From Gammaproteobacteria bacterium (GTDB lineage Bacteria; Pseudomonadota; Gammaproteobacteria; UBA6429), in contig DAOVYB010000078.1 in assembly GCA_030635835.1 (NCBI GenBank), positions 1-6,517 on the forward strand: DNA of 6,517 bases, written 5' to 3'. Below, piece after piece: positions 1 through 6,107 of the stretch. Each line of letters opens with the position of its first letter. The stretch's first letter is position 1. The notes under the pieces were generated by a model. It worked only from the letters and a program-made list of their open reading frames with translations. It did no database searches and had not been told where the DNA came from. The position numbers and the translations under genes are program-made.

Positions 1-1
1 T

Positions 2-616
2 ACTTCATCTGAGACTGTTCATATTCCTGCAAATTCTATTCGTGATGATCAATGGTTCATGTGCAGCCAGGATAATCTCGACGACAAAACAATACATTAC
101 CTCACTGATGTTGGCCCGTTGCAATTACTATTACAACAACGTGAATCTTTAAAAAATGAATTACGTGAGGCTTTAGCAATCGATGAAGTCACTGGTATGC
201 CAAACAAGATTGCGTTATTTAAAAGTTTAGATGCGCAAATTTCACGCAGCCGTCGTTATGACAATCTGCTTTCCATTGTAATTATGCGAATGAATAATGT
301 TGAACAGCTCAACGAGTCTCAATCTGCAAACTTACTTTTACCTGTTAGTCATATGCTTAATGATCAGGTTCGTTGGGCCGATATGGTTGGTAAACTCAAT
401 GACACTGACTTCTTGCTGGTATTACCGGAAACAGCAGCAAAGGCATGTAACACCTTAAACGATAATCTAACAAATCGTCTTGCTACATTACCCGTTGCAA
501 AAAACTTACCTGATAACTTTAATATTTCAGCCAGCTTTGGTTATGCACAATATGAAAAAGGTGATGATTTAACCTTGCTGATGAAAAAAGCACGGGCCAT
601 GCTGGAAAAAGCTTGA
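2..616 (+). CDS. Degenerate GGDEF-domain protein, 5'-truncated by window edge
   Basis: The reading frame is open from base 2 to the TGA at 614-616. The Met codon at 59 has no ribosome binding site and lies inside this frame, so the true start is probably upstream of the window. Numbering from that Met, residues 20-40 look helical or coiled-coil and lead into a GGDEF domain (about 41-185) opening with DEVTGMPNK, the usual D-x-LTGLPNR entry motif. The catalytic GGDEF loop is replaced by NDTDF (114-118). The two Asp normally binding metal in the L-D-x-D-x-F-K segment are R77 and N79. The inhibitory-site RxxD motif survives as RWAD (105-108) at normal spacing before the loop. From family knowledge such a domain should not make c-di-GMP but could bind it or act as a dimerisation module. 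The sensory or output part, if any, lies outside the window. The gene converges on argH. Confidence 0.8.
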   Translation, partial: TSSETVHIPANSIRDDQWFMCSQDNLDDKTIHYLTDVGPLQLLLQQRESLKNELREALAIDEVTGMPNKIALFKSLDAQISRSRRYDNLLSIVIMRMNNVEQLNESQSANLLLPVSHMLNDQVRWADMVGKLNDTDFLLVLPETAAKACNTLNDNLTNRLATLPVAKNLPDNFNISASFGYAQYEKGDDLTLLMKKARAMLEKA

Positions 617-775
617 ACCGGCAAGGAAAATCTAGAAAAAATATTCACCACAGAGGACACGGAGGTTCACAGAGAAATAAATATTTAAAAACCTCTGTGA
701 ACCTCCGTGTCCTCTGTGGTTAAAGGTTTTTATTTTTAATATTTCTTTTCCTTGGCGTTCTTGGCGCCTTGGCGG
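617..775. repeat. Nested palindromic intergenic element between convergent stop codons
   Basis: This interval holds no gene. It is built as a nested inverted repeat. The outer arms are 616-620 with 773-777 (5 bp) and 622-630 with 746-754 (9 bp); the core is a perfect 28-bp stem. The right side also carries TTGGCG three times (752-757, 761-766, 769-774). The left outer arm looks like a shortened copy of the reverse complement of the right arm. From memory, both the CACAGAGGACACGGAG-type and the CTTGGCGTTCTTGGCG-type motifs recur between genes in many proteobacterial and other genomes, but I could not check that here. The outer arms reach into both stop codons: base 616 is the last base of TGA and 776-777 belong to the argH stop. 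Confidence 0.7.
647..720. terminator. Perfect 28-bp hairpin, probable bidirectional terminator
   Basis: The arms 647-674 and 693-720 are exact reverse complements, separated by an 18-nt AT-rich loop. On the + strand the stem is followed by a T-rich stretch (726-748). On the - strand it is followed within a few bases by a six-T run (the complement of 636-641). It sits between two convergent genes, where it could end both transcripts. The stem is much longer than a normal intrinsic terminator, so it is probably a repeat element doing the job of a terminator. Termination itself is inferred. Confidence 0.6.
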
Positions 776-2176
776 TTAAATAATCTTTTTCAATCGCTCG
801 ATTTGTTTTCTGACTTGATCAGGTGCTGTGCCTCCTCGGTGATTACGTGCAGCAACCGAACCTTCCAGCGTTAACACTTCAAATACATCCTGCTCAATAA
901 TATCGGAAAAAACTTTTAGCTCTTCCAGCGACATTTCAGACAAATCTTTTCCGCTTTCAACACCATAAGCGACTGATTTACCCACCACTTCATGAGCGTC
1001 TCGAAATGGTATGCCTTTTCTCACAAGGTAATCGGCTAAATCTGTTGCTGTTGAAAAACCACTGCGCGCGGCAGCGTACATTTTTTCTTTTTTCACTTCA
1101 ATTTGCGGCATCATATCCGCATATAAACGCAGGCAGCCTTTGAGATTATCCACTGTATCAAACAGCGGCTCTTTATCTTCCTGATTATCTTTATTGTAGG
1201 CTAATGGCTGGCTTTTCATTAAAGTCAGCAGGCTCATTAGATGCCCATAAATACGCCCTGTTTTACCACGAACAAGTTCTGGCACATCCGGATTTTTCTT
1301 TTGCGGCATAATGCTTGAACCGGTGCAAAAGCTGTCACCGAGATCTACAAAATCAAATTGCGCTGAACTCCATAACACCAGCTCTTCAGAAAAACGTGAA
1401 AGATGCATCATGATCAACGATGATACTGAAACCAGTTCAATCGCAAAATCACGATCACTAACACCATCTAATGAATTTTCACAGATGCCATCAAAGCCTA
1501 ATTCTTTTGCGGTAAATTCACGATCAATCGGGTAAGTGGTTCCTGCCAGTGCGGCACTGCCTAGTGGCATGACATTAATGCGTTTACGACAATCTGTAAG
1601 ACGTTCTCTATCACGCACTAACATTTCACACCACGCTAACATATGGTGACCAAAGCTAACCGGCTGTGCGGTTTGTAAATGGGTAAAGCCCGGCATGATG
1701 GTATCCACTTCACGCGACGCCAGCTCCACTAAACCTTTTAATAAACGCTTTAACTCTGCATCAACAGCATCCACTTCATCACGCAAATATAAACGAATGT
1801 CGGTCGCAACCTGATCATTACGTGAACGGCCGGTATGGAGTTTTTTACCGGTAATACCAATACGATCCGTTAAGCGTGCTTCGATGTTCATGTGTACATC
1901 TTCAAGCTCGGTTGACCATGCAAACTGGCCGGATTCAATATCCAGTACAATATCATTCAAACCATCGATAATCGCTTTGCACTCATCCGCTGTTAGAACA
2001 CCAATATGCTCAAGCATTCTGGCATGAGCAATGGAACCGGTAATATCCTGTTTGTACATGCGCTGATCAAACCCCACTGAAGCGGTAAACACTTCAACAA
2101 ACTCATTTGTTGGTGCGGTAAAGCGACCACCCCAAAGTTTATCTGCCGGATTATTTTTACCTGATGTGTTGCTCAT
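776..2176 (-). CDS. argH: Argininosuccinate lyase
   Basis: This is a complete 466-residue protein, close to the usual 455-470. It splits argininosuccinate into arginine and fumarate, the last step of arginine biosynthesis, as a cytosolic homotetramer of the fumarase/aspartase superfamily. Visible motifs are KLWGGRF (13-19), the substrate-binding HTGRSRNDQ (114-122), FTHLQTAQP (164-172) with the conserved catalytic His at 166, and the superfamily signature [10 protein letters not shown] (286-295), whose serine lies on the mobile catalytic loop. The C-terminal segment with RNHRGGTAP is also family-typical. The ATG (complement of 2174-2176) is preceded by AGGT about 10 nt upstream, and no alternative start is needed. 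The gene converges on the GGDEF gene and diverges from algZ, the same divergent arrangement as in Pseudomonas. No frameshift or missing key residue is seen. Confidence 0.97.
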   Translation of the reverse strand: MSNTSGKNNPADKLWGGRFTAPTNEFVEVFTASVGFDQRMYKQDITGSIAHARMLEHIGVLTADECKAIIDGLNDIVLDIESGQFAWSTELEDVHMNIEARLTDRIGITGKKLHTGRSRNDQVATDIRLYLRDEVDAVDAELKRLLKGLVELASREVDTIMPGFTHLQTAQPVSFGHHMLAWCEMLVRDRERLTDCRKRINVMPLGSAALAGTTYPIDREFTAKELGFDGICENSLDGVSDRDFAIELVSVSSLIMMHLSRFSEELVLWSSAQFDFVDLGDSFCTGSSIMPQKKNPDVPELVRGKTGRIYGHLMSLLTLMKSQPLAYNKDNQEDKEPLFDTVDNLKGCLRLYADMMPQIEVKKEKMYAAARSGFSTATDLADYLVRKGIPFRDAHEVVGKSVAYGVESGKDLSEMSLEELKVFSDIIEQDVFEVLTLEGSVAARNHRGGTAPDQVRKQIERLKKII

Positions 2177-2259
2177 ACTTCTAATTACCTATTTGCTTGT
2201 TTGGGTAAATATCGTTTTTCGAAGTATAACGTGTTGCCCGCTTGACGCCCAGCGTGTAT

Positions 2260-2288
2260 ATATAAAAGGAGTGCTATACTCATTTCAA
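2260..2288 (-). promoter_or_regulatory. Candidate sigma-70 promoter for argH
   Basis: Read on the - strand, TTGAAA (complement of 2283-2288) is followed after 17 nt by TTATAT (complement of 2260-2265); TATATA one base on is an alternative -10. The predicted start near 2253 gives a leader of about 77 nt before the argH ATG. I saw no convincing ArgR operator. This rests on consensus match only. A second AT-rich -10-like TATACT (complement of 2223-2228) lies closer to argH but lacks a recognisable -35. Confidence 0.4.
2272..2280 (+). promoter_or_regulatory. Candidate extended -10 promoter for the algZR operon
   Basis: TGCTATACT matches the extended -10 pattern TGnTATAAT well. The bases 17 nt upstream (2252-2257) are a poor -35. 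TTGACG at 2242-2247 is too far away, with a 27-nt spacer. The predicted start near 2287 would leave a leader of about 24 nt before the TTG of algZ. The site lies inside the spacer of the candidate argH promoter, so the two could not be occupied together. Confidence 0.4.
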
Positions 2289-2310
2289 GCTAACAATAAA
2301 TATAACTATT

Positions 2311-3393
2311 TTGCCAAATACTGAACCCGACATTGATACACTTTTTTTACCCAATTTATGCGGCATTCGCGCGGTCTTTTTTGTGGTGCTTATTGCTGAA
2401 CTTTTTGCCTTTTTCCTCGCCCTTGCGCCAATGGATATTCCGGCTACTCAGCGCTGGTACCAGCTTGGCCTGATTTCATTATTTGTACAATGGTGTGCCT
2501 TGGCAAGCTGCTCGATACTTTGCCTTGCCCGCCCCTATCTGAAACGCTATTCAAATATTAAAGCGGGTATTATTAGTTATATTATTGTCTTGAGTGTGAT
2601 CGCCATCATCACTGAACTGACCTATTACTTCATCTATAAAGGTTCAATTGAACTTTACCCGCCAAGTTGGCATTTGCACTTCTTTTTACGCAATATTGCA
2701 ATTGGCGCAATTTTAACTGGCCCGGTATTACGCTATTTTTATATTCAAAATCAATGGCGCAGAAATGTTCGTGCTGAAACCGAAGCGCGGGTGCAGGCAT
2801 TACAGTCACGTATTCGTCCACATTTTCTTTTCAACAGTATGAATACTATTGCCTCTTTAACACGCAGCAATCCTGAAAAAGCGGAGACAGCAGTTGAGAA
2901 TCTGGCAGATTTATTTCGCGTCAGTTTAAGTGATGCACGTAAACAGGTTCGTTTAGATGAAGAACTGGAACTTTGCCACCGTTATATTGAAATTGAACAA
3001 CTACGTCTCGGTGACAGACTGGAGGTTAAGTGGGATTTAGATGTACCTAATGATGCTCAGGTACCCGCATTGTTACTTCAGCCTTTATTAGAAAACGCGA
3101 TTTATCATGGTATTGAATCTCAAACGGAAGGCGGATGTATTGAAATCAAAGGTACATTATCAAACAAACAAATTGAATTTACCCTAACCAATTCGTTACC
3201 GGACAAAGAACTGCAACAACGTCAGCATGGCAACCAGCTCGCACAGGATAATGTACGCGAACGCTTAAGTGCGCTTTATGCACACCGTGGAAAACTTGAT
3301 ATAAGTGAAAAAGAAGGCTTATACCTGGTATCACTATCATTTCCTTATGAACTTCCCAAACAGGCAGAAGAACATGAAGATTTTGATCGTTGA
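2311..3393 (+). CDS. algZ: AlgZ/FimS-like membrane sensor histidine kinase (LytS family)
   Basis: This 360-residue protein is about the size of Pseudomonas AlgZ. It has a short N-terminus with the AlgZ-like FLPNLC motif (12-17) and four likely membrane segments (about 20-39, 51-73, 86-108, 124-145). A linker helix leads to a His_kinase domain with RIRPHFLFN (168-175), whose His171 is the expected phosphoacceptor. The ATP-binding part has an N-box LLQPLLENAIYHG (255-267). Its glycine box, GNQLAQDNVRERL (307-319), is weak compared with the GxG-rich form of other LytS kinases, as I recall for AlgZ proteins in general. It should sense an envelope signal and phosphorylate the adjacent AlgR-like regulator. 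The start is TTG, the only standard start codon after the in-frame stop at 2263-2265 that keeps the first membrane segment; no Shine-Dalgarno sequence precedes it. Its end overlaps the next gene by 20 nt. Confidence 0.9.
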   Translation: MPNTEPDIDTLFLPNLCGIRAVFFVVLIAELFAFFLALAPMDIPATQRWYQLGLISLFVQWCALASCSILCLARPYLKRYSNIKAGIISYIIVLSVIAIITELTYYFIYKGSIELYPPSWHLHFFLRNIAIGAILTGPVLRYFYIQNQWRRNVRAETEARVQALQSRIRPHFLFNSMNTIASLTRSNPEKAETAVENLADLFRVSLSDARKQVRLDEELELCHRYIEIEQLRLGDRLEVKWDLDVPNDAQVPALLLQPLLENAIYHGIESQTEGGCIEIKGTLSNKQIEFTLTNSLPDKELQQRQHGNQLAQDNVRERLSALYAHRGKLDISEKEGLYLVSLSFPYELPKQAEEHEDFDR

Positions 3394-4099
3394 TGACGAG
3401 CAACTGACTCGGGAACGTTTACATCGTCAGTTACAAGAGCTGCATAGTGACTATGACATTATTGAAGCTGAAAATGGTTTAATTGCACTACAGCAAACTG
3501 AACAACATAATCCGGATCTTGTATTGCTCGATATTCGTATGCCTGGTATGGATGGCATTGAAACGGCAAATAAACTGTCTCAGCTCACCACACCCCCTGC
3601 CATTATTTTTACCACCGCCTATGATGAATATGCGCTTGATGCGTTTGACTCACATGCCATTGCTTACCTGTTAAAACCTGTACGCAAAGAAAAACTCGAT
3701 AAAGCCATACAGTCAGCAAAACATCTTAATCGGGTTCAGATACAAAGCATACAAATTAAAGAGAGTGAAGAAAAAGAACAATATCTCAGTGTTCGCATTC
3801 ATAGCGGCATAAGAAAAATTGATCTAAGCGATATTTTTTATTTTCAGGCTGAACATAAATACGTCACCGTTAAATGTCGCGAAGGCGAAGTTGTTATTGA
3901 AGAGTCATTAAAAAGTCTGGAATCACGTTTTAGTGAGTCATTTATTCGTATTCATAGAAATGCTTTAGTCTCAAAACAACAGTTAAAAGCCATACGTAAA
4001 GACCAGCAAGGCCACTACCTAACCGAGCTAAAAGATGTTGAAGAAAAAATTGAAGTCAGTCGACGCCATGTCGCCGCAGTAAGAAAATATTTAGGCTAA
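3374..4099 (+). CDS. algR: AlgR-like LytTR response regulator
   Basis: This is a 241-residue cytosolic DNA-binding response regulator (Pseudomonas AlgR is about 248). The receiver domain covers residues 1-115: acidic pocket D8-D9, phosphoacceptor D53 in LLDIRMPG, the Thr at 81 in FTTAYDE and Lys101 in the LLKPV motif. A linker (about 120-135) leads to a LytTR domain (about 136-240) with FQAEHKYVTV, IRIHRNALV and VSRRHVAAVR, all close to AlgR. The frame is open further upstream, to an ATG at 3305, but the ATG at 3374 is right because MKILIVDDE is the normal N-terminus of a receiver domain. The start lies inside the end of algZ (20-nt overlap), so translational coupling is likely. AlgR in Pseudomonas binds promoters for alginate, pilus and biofilm genes; targets here are unknown. 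Confidence 0.93.
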   Translation: MKILIVDDEQLTRERLHRQLQELHSDYDIIEAENGLIALQQTEQHNPDLVLLDIRMPGMDGIETANKLSQLTTPPAIIFTTAYDEYALDAFDSHAIAYLLKPVRKEKLDKAIQSAKHLNRVQIQSIQIKESEEKEQYLSVRIHSGIRKIDLSDIFYFQAEHKYVTVKCREGEVVIEESLKSLESRFSESFIRIHRNALVSKQQLKAIRKDQQGHYLTELKDVEEKIEVSRRHVAAVRKYLG

Positions 4100-4124
4100 G
4101 ATTATTCAAAAATATGGATATACA

Positions 4125-4805
4125 ATGAATCCATCATGGAAAATAATAATTCAACATCAAATATGGCAATTATTTTCTGCTGTCATATTAATACTTATTG
4201 TATATTACTGCACACAAATTGATAATAAAACTTTAACCGGATCACTCTGGAACATATCGACTAATCGCTGGCTCTGGATAACAATATCTATACCTGTTCT
4301 TCACCAGTTTTATGTGTTCTTAGTATGGCGCCTCGAACTCTATAAAAATACATTTACTAATATCTTTGGTACTCAACTTGCTTTTAAAATATATAAGATT
4401 GGGTTTTCAATTTTATTTATAAGCCGCTTGCTTTTTATAATTATTTTGTCCTTCAGCAATTCAAACACATTAGATCTCAATGTCTCGGCAGGTTATCTAT
4501 TAACTCTGTTAATATTACCTTTTGTTATTTATCTTTTTTACTCTGTCAAAAAATATTTCACTATTGATCGTGCCTTTGGGATCGATCATTTTGAGAAAAA
4601 TTTTAAGCTGCCATTTGTAAAAAAAGGGATTTTTAAATATACCGAAAATGGCATGTATATCTATGGATTTTTAATTTTATATATCCCTGGCTTACTGCTT
4701 CTTTCTAAAGCTGCTTTATTAGTCGCCATTTTTAATCATATTTTTATTTGGGCTCATTATTATTTTACTGAACGTCCTGACATGAAAAAGATTTATGGCA
4801 ATTAA
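4125..4805 (+). CDS. Multi-pass membrane protein, PEMT/ICMT-like methyltransferase family (tentative)
   Basis: This 226-residue, very hydrophobic protein has about six probable membrane segments (roughly 13-30, 48-68, 91-110, 121-141, 177-193, 195-212). The C-terminal third resembles membrane SAM-dependent methyltransferases acting on phospholipids or isoprenylcysteine. GIFKYTENGMYIYGF (168-182) sits where those enzymes have a Y-x-x-N-P-M-Y or RHPMY motif, and HYYFTERPDMKKIYG (211-225) matches the E-R/E-G-P...YG ending. The usual proline of NPMY/HPMY is Gly here, so activity is uncertain. If active it would methylate a lipid or prenyl substrate at the inner membrane. The ATG at 4125 follows algR by 25 nt with only a weak GGA upstream. 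The stop overlaps the next gene by 11 nt. Codon use is more AT-rich than in argH. It occupies the position where Pseudomonas has hemC. Alternative: an unassigned membrane protein. Confidence 0.6.
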   Translation: MNPSWKIIIQHQIWQLFSAVILILIVYYCTQIDNKTLTGSLWNISTNRWLWITISIPVLHQFYVFLVWRLELYKNTFTNIFGTQLAFKIYKIGFSILFISRLLFIIILSFSNSNTLDLNVSAGYLLTLLILPFVIYLFYSVKKYFTIDRAFGIDHFEKNFKLPFVKKGIFKYTENGMYIYGFLILYIPGLLLLSKAALLVAIFNHIFIWAHYYFTERPDMKKIYGN

Positions 4806-5379
4806 AGAGATACTAAGCTCGGTTGCTATCGCAATAACCTTTATTGCATTTATTCCATACATACGATCAATCCTCCAGGGTAAAACTAAACCTCATTATT
4901 TTTCCTGGATAATCTGGGCATCAGTTACCTTTATTGTTTTTCTCGCGCAACTTTCAGATAAAGGTGGCGCAGGTGCATGGCCAATCGGGGTCTCCGGAAT
5001 TATTACACTGTATGTCGCGATACTGGCATACAGTAAAAAATCCAACATTGTGATTACTAAAAAAGACTGGCTGTTTCTGATAGTGGCGCTAACTTCTTTG
5101 CCCTTTTGGTATTTTACATCCAATCCTTTATGGGCAGTAATTATATTAACAACGGTTGATCTAATCGGTTTCGCACCTACCTTTCGAAAAGCTTATCATT
5201 ACCCTTACGAGGAGCAACTCACTTTTTTTATCCTCATGGCAATTCGTAATCTTATTGCTATTATCGCGTTAGAACATTATTCTCTCACGACCATTTTATT
5301 TCCGGCAGCAACGGCATTAGCCTGTTTGCTCCTGATTCAAATGGTTATCATTAGAAGAACAATTATAAAAAAAGGATAA
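4795..5379 (+). CDS. PQ-loop/SWEET-like multi-pass membrane protein (tentative)
   Basis: This 194-residue protein has about seven predicted membrane segments. Two internally similar stretches look like PQ-loop repeats: FIPYIRSILQGKTKPHYFSW (19-38) and FAPTFRKAYHYPYEEQLTFF (126-145). In each, a proline near the end of a helix is followed by a short basic loop and a new helix. The proline-glutamine pair itself is P-Y and P-T, so the assignment is by pattern only. PQ-loop families include SWEET/SemiSWEET sugar carriers, lysosomal amino-acid exporters and the KDEL receptor; two repeats in one chain fit a small carrier or receptor. The start overlaps the previous stop by 11 nt, and the next gene begins 2 nt after its stop, so translation is probably coupled on both sides. 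Substrate and function are not recognisable. Confidence 0.55.
   Translation: MAIKEILSSVAIAITFIAFIPYIRSILQGKTKPHYFSWIIWASVTFIVFLAQLSDKGGAGAWPIGVSGIITLYVAILAYSKKSNIVITKKDWLFLIVALTSLPFWYFTSNPLWAVIILTTVDLIGFAPTFRKAYHYPYEEQLTFFILMAIRNLIAIIALEHYSLTTILFPAATALACLLLIQMVIIRRTIIKKG
5371..5376 (+). promoter_or_regulatory. Shine-Dalgarno site for the hotdog gene
   Basis: AAAGGA ends 5 nt before the ATG at 5382 and lies within the last codons of the preceding gene. It is the clearest ribosome binding site in this operon and fixes the start of the downstream gene. Confidence 0.6.
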
Positions 5380-5381
5380 AA

Positions 5382-5798
5382 ATGAACGTAACAGAAATCC
5401 CCTTTGTAAAAAGGGTCGGTATCACTCAGACATCAAATGGCGAACTAAAACTTCCCTTTACAGATGAAACACATAATCATTTAGCAACCATGCATGCCAG
5501 CGCACAATTCACCTTGGCGGAAACCGCCAGTGGAGAATTTTTACAAACATTATTCCCAGAACTTGTTGGAAAAGTGATTCCGGTTCTACGGGATGCAAAT
5601 GTAAAATTTAAAAAACCGGCTGTTAAAGATATTATTGCTTACCCATCAATCTCTGATGAATCCCGTGAAAAATTTAATACGCAGTTTTTAAAAAAAGGCC
5701 GTGCATCTATTACAGTTGATGTTGATATAAAAAATATTGAAGATACCCTTACCTGTGTTGCCAGCTATAACTGGTTTATACAAAAAATAGAAAACTAA
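5382..5798 (+). CDS. Small hotdog-fold protein, DUF4442/PaaI-type thioesterase-like
   Basis: This complete 138-residue soluble protein is the usual size for a single hotdog domain. The segment HNHLATMHASAQFTLAE (31-47), continuing into TASG, follows the hotdog pattern N-x(n)-G-x-x-H-(G/A)-G/A...L-x-(D/E): His38 and Glu47 occupy the positions that in PaaI-type acyl-CoA thioesterases line the active site. Alternating hydrophobic residues at 65-75 and 106-132 fit the later beta strands. Family knowledge suggests hydrolysis or binding of an acyl-CoA or acyl-carrier thioester in the cytosol; the substrate is unknown and DUF4442 members are mostly uncharacterised. The gene follows the PQ-loop-like gene by 2 nt with a good ribosome binding site and is the last gene of the operon. 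Together with a possible lipid methyltransferase it hints at lipid-related work, which is inference. Confidence 0.72.
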   Translation: MNVTEIPFVKRVGITQTSNGELKLPFTDETHNHLATMHASAQFTLAETASGEFLQTLFPELVGKVIPVLRDANVKFKKPAVKDIIAYPSISDESREKFNTQFLKKGRASITVDVDIKNIEDTLTCVASYNWFIQKIEN

Positions 5799-5821
5799 AT
5801 AGTATATCTAGTTTAACTTTT

Positions 5822-5853
5822 GTTGGGTTCGTCGCGTTGCTCCTTAACCCAAC
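5822..5853. repeat. Small GTTGGGTT/AACCCAAC hairpin repeat
   Basis: GTTGGGTT (5822-5829) and AACCCAAC (5846-5853) are an exact 8-bp inverted repeat with a 16-nt loop. From memory, GTTGGGTT...AACCCAACCTAC-type hairpins are common dispersed repeats in gammaproteobacterial and other genomes; this was not checked here. It begins 24 nt after the stop of the hotdog gene. No T-run follows, so it is not a typical intrinsic terminator. Confidence 0.5.
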
Positions 5854-5907
5854 CTACAATACAAATGGATATATTGATTCGTTTTCAGATAGGTAAAGTT
5901 AACGGGA

Positions 5908-6051
5908 CAGTAGTGTTAAACAATAACAATTATTCCATAATCATTACCGCGTTCGCCTGAAGCTACCGCTCCTTGCTAACGCCCCTTACCTACGTCCATG
6001 TAGGTAAAGGCGAACCTACTTTTTAGCCAGACTCCTTAGTTTAAACTACTG
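5908..6051. mobile_element. MITE-like or REP-like segment with imperfect inverted ends
   Basis: The left end CAGTAGTGTTAAAC (5908-5921) and right end GTTTAAACTACTG (6039-6051) are reverse complements apart from one extra G, bounding about 144 bp. Inside are GTTCGCCT (5951-5958) with AGGCGAAC (6008-6015), and TTACCTAC (5986-5993) with GTAGGTAA (6000-6007) around a 6-nt loop. No protein is encoded, and I saw no clear target-site duplication next to the ends. This structure suits a non-autonomous miniature element or a complex REP-type repeat. Mobility is inferred only from structure. Confidence 0.4.
5951..6024 (+). terminator. Possible terminator of the algZR operon
   Basis: The nested stems 5986-6007 and 5951-5958/6008-6015 are followed, after CTAC, by a five-T run (6020-6024). 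It is the only stem-plus-T-run after the last + strand gene. It lies about 150-220 nt past the stop and the outer stem encloses a long loop, so the call is weak. Confidence 0.3.
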
Positions 6052-6107
6052 AATCTTCACTAAAAACCTCGAGAGAATGACGTGCTTTTTCTTATATGAA
6101 GCTGAAG

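Noticed and set aside
59..61. ATG at 59 as the true start of the GGDEF gene
   Set aside because: The frame is open to the window edge, no Shine-Dalgarno sequence precedes 59, and a helical linker before the GGDEF domain implies more N-terminal sequence.
647..720. CRISPR or phage attachment site
   Set aside because: Only one inverted pair is present, with no direct repeat-spacer periodicity, cas gene, integrase or tRNA nearby.
1311..1535. 74-residue open frame on the + strand
   Set aside because: It lies entirely antisense to the well-supported argH and has no domain-like sequence.
2242..2247. TTGACG as the -35 of the algZ promoter
   Set aside because: The spacer to the best -10 (2275-2280) is 27 nt, and no good -10 lies 16-18 nt away.
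2291..2310. ArgR operator between argH and algZ
   Set aside because: The AT-rich stretch only loosely resembles an ARG box, and the TGAAT/ATTCA halves are not present.
2630..2821. 63-residue open frame on the - strand
   Set aside because: It is opposite the algZ membrane region and shows no coding signal of its own.
3305..3373. Upstream ATG at 3305 as the algR start
   Set aside because: It would add 23 residues with no counterpart before the standard MKILIVDDE receiver start and would deepen the overlap with algZ.
3179..3403. 74-residue open frame on the - strand
   Set aside because: Shadow of the algZ/algR junction; no recognisable motif.
3483..3674. 63-residue open frame on the + strand within algR
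   Set aside because: It is out of frame within the receiver domain and low in coding quality.
4896..5123. 75-residue open frame on the - strand
   Set aside because: It is opposite the PQ-loop-like gene, with no ribosome site or motif.
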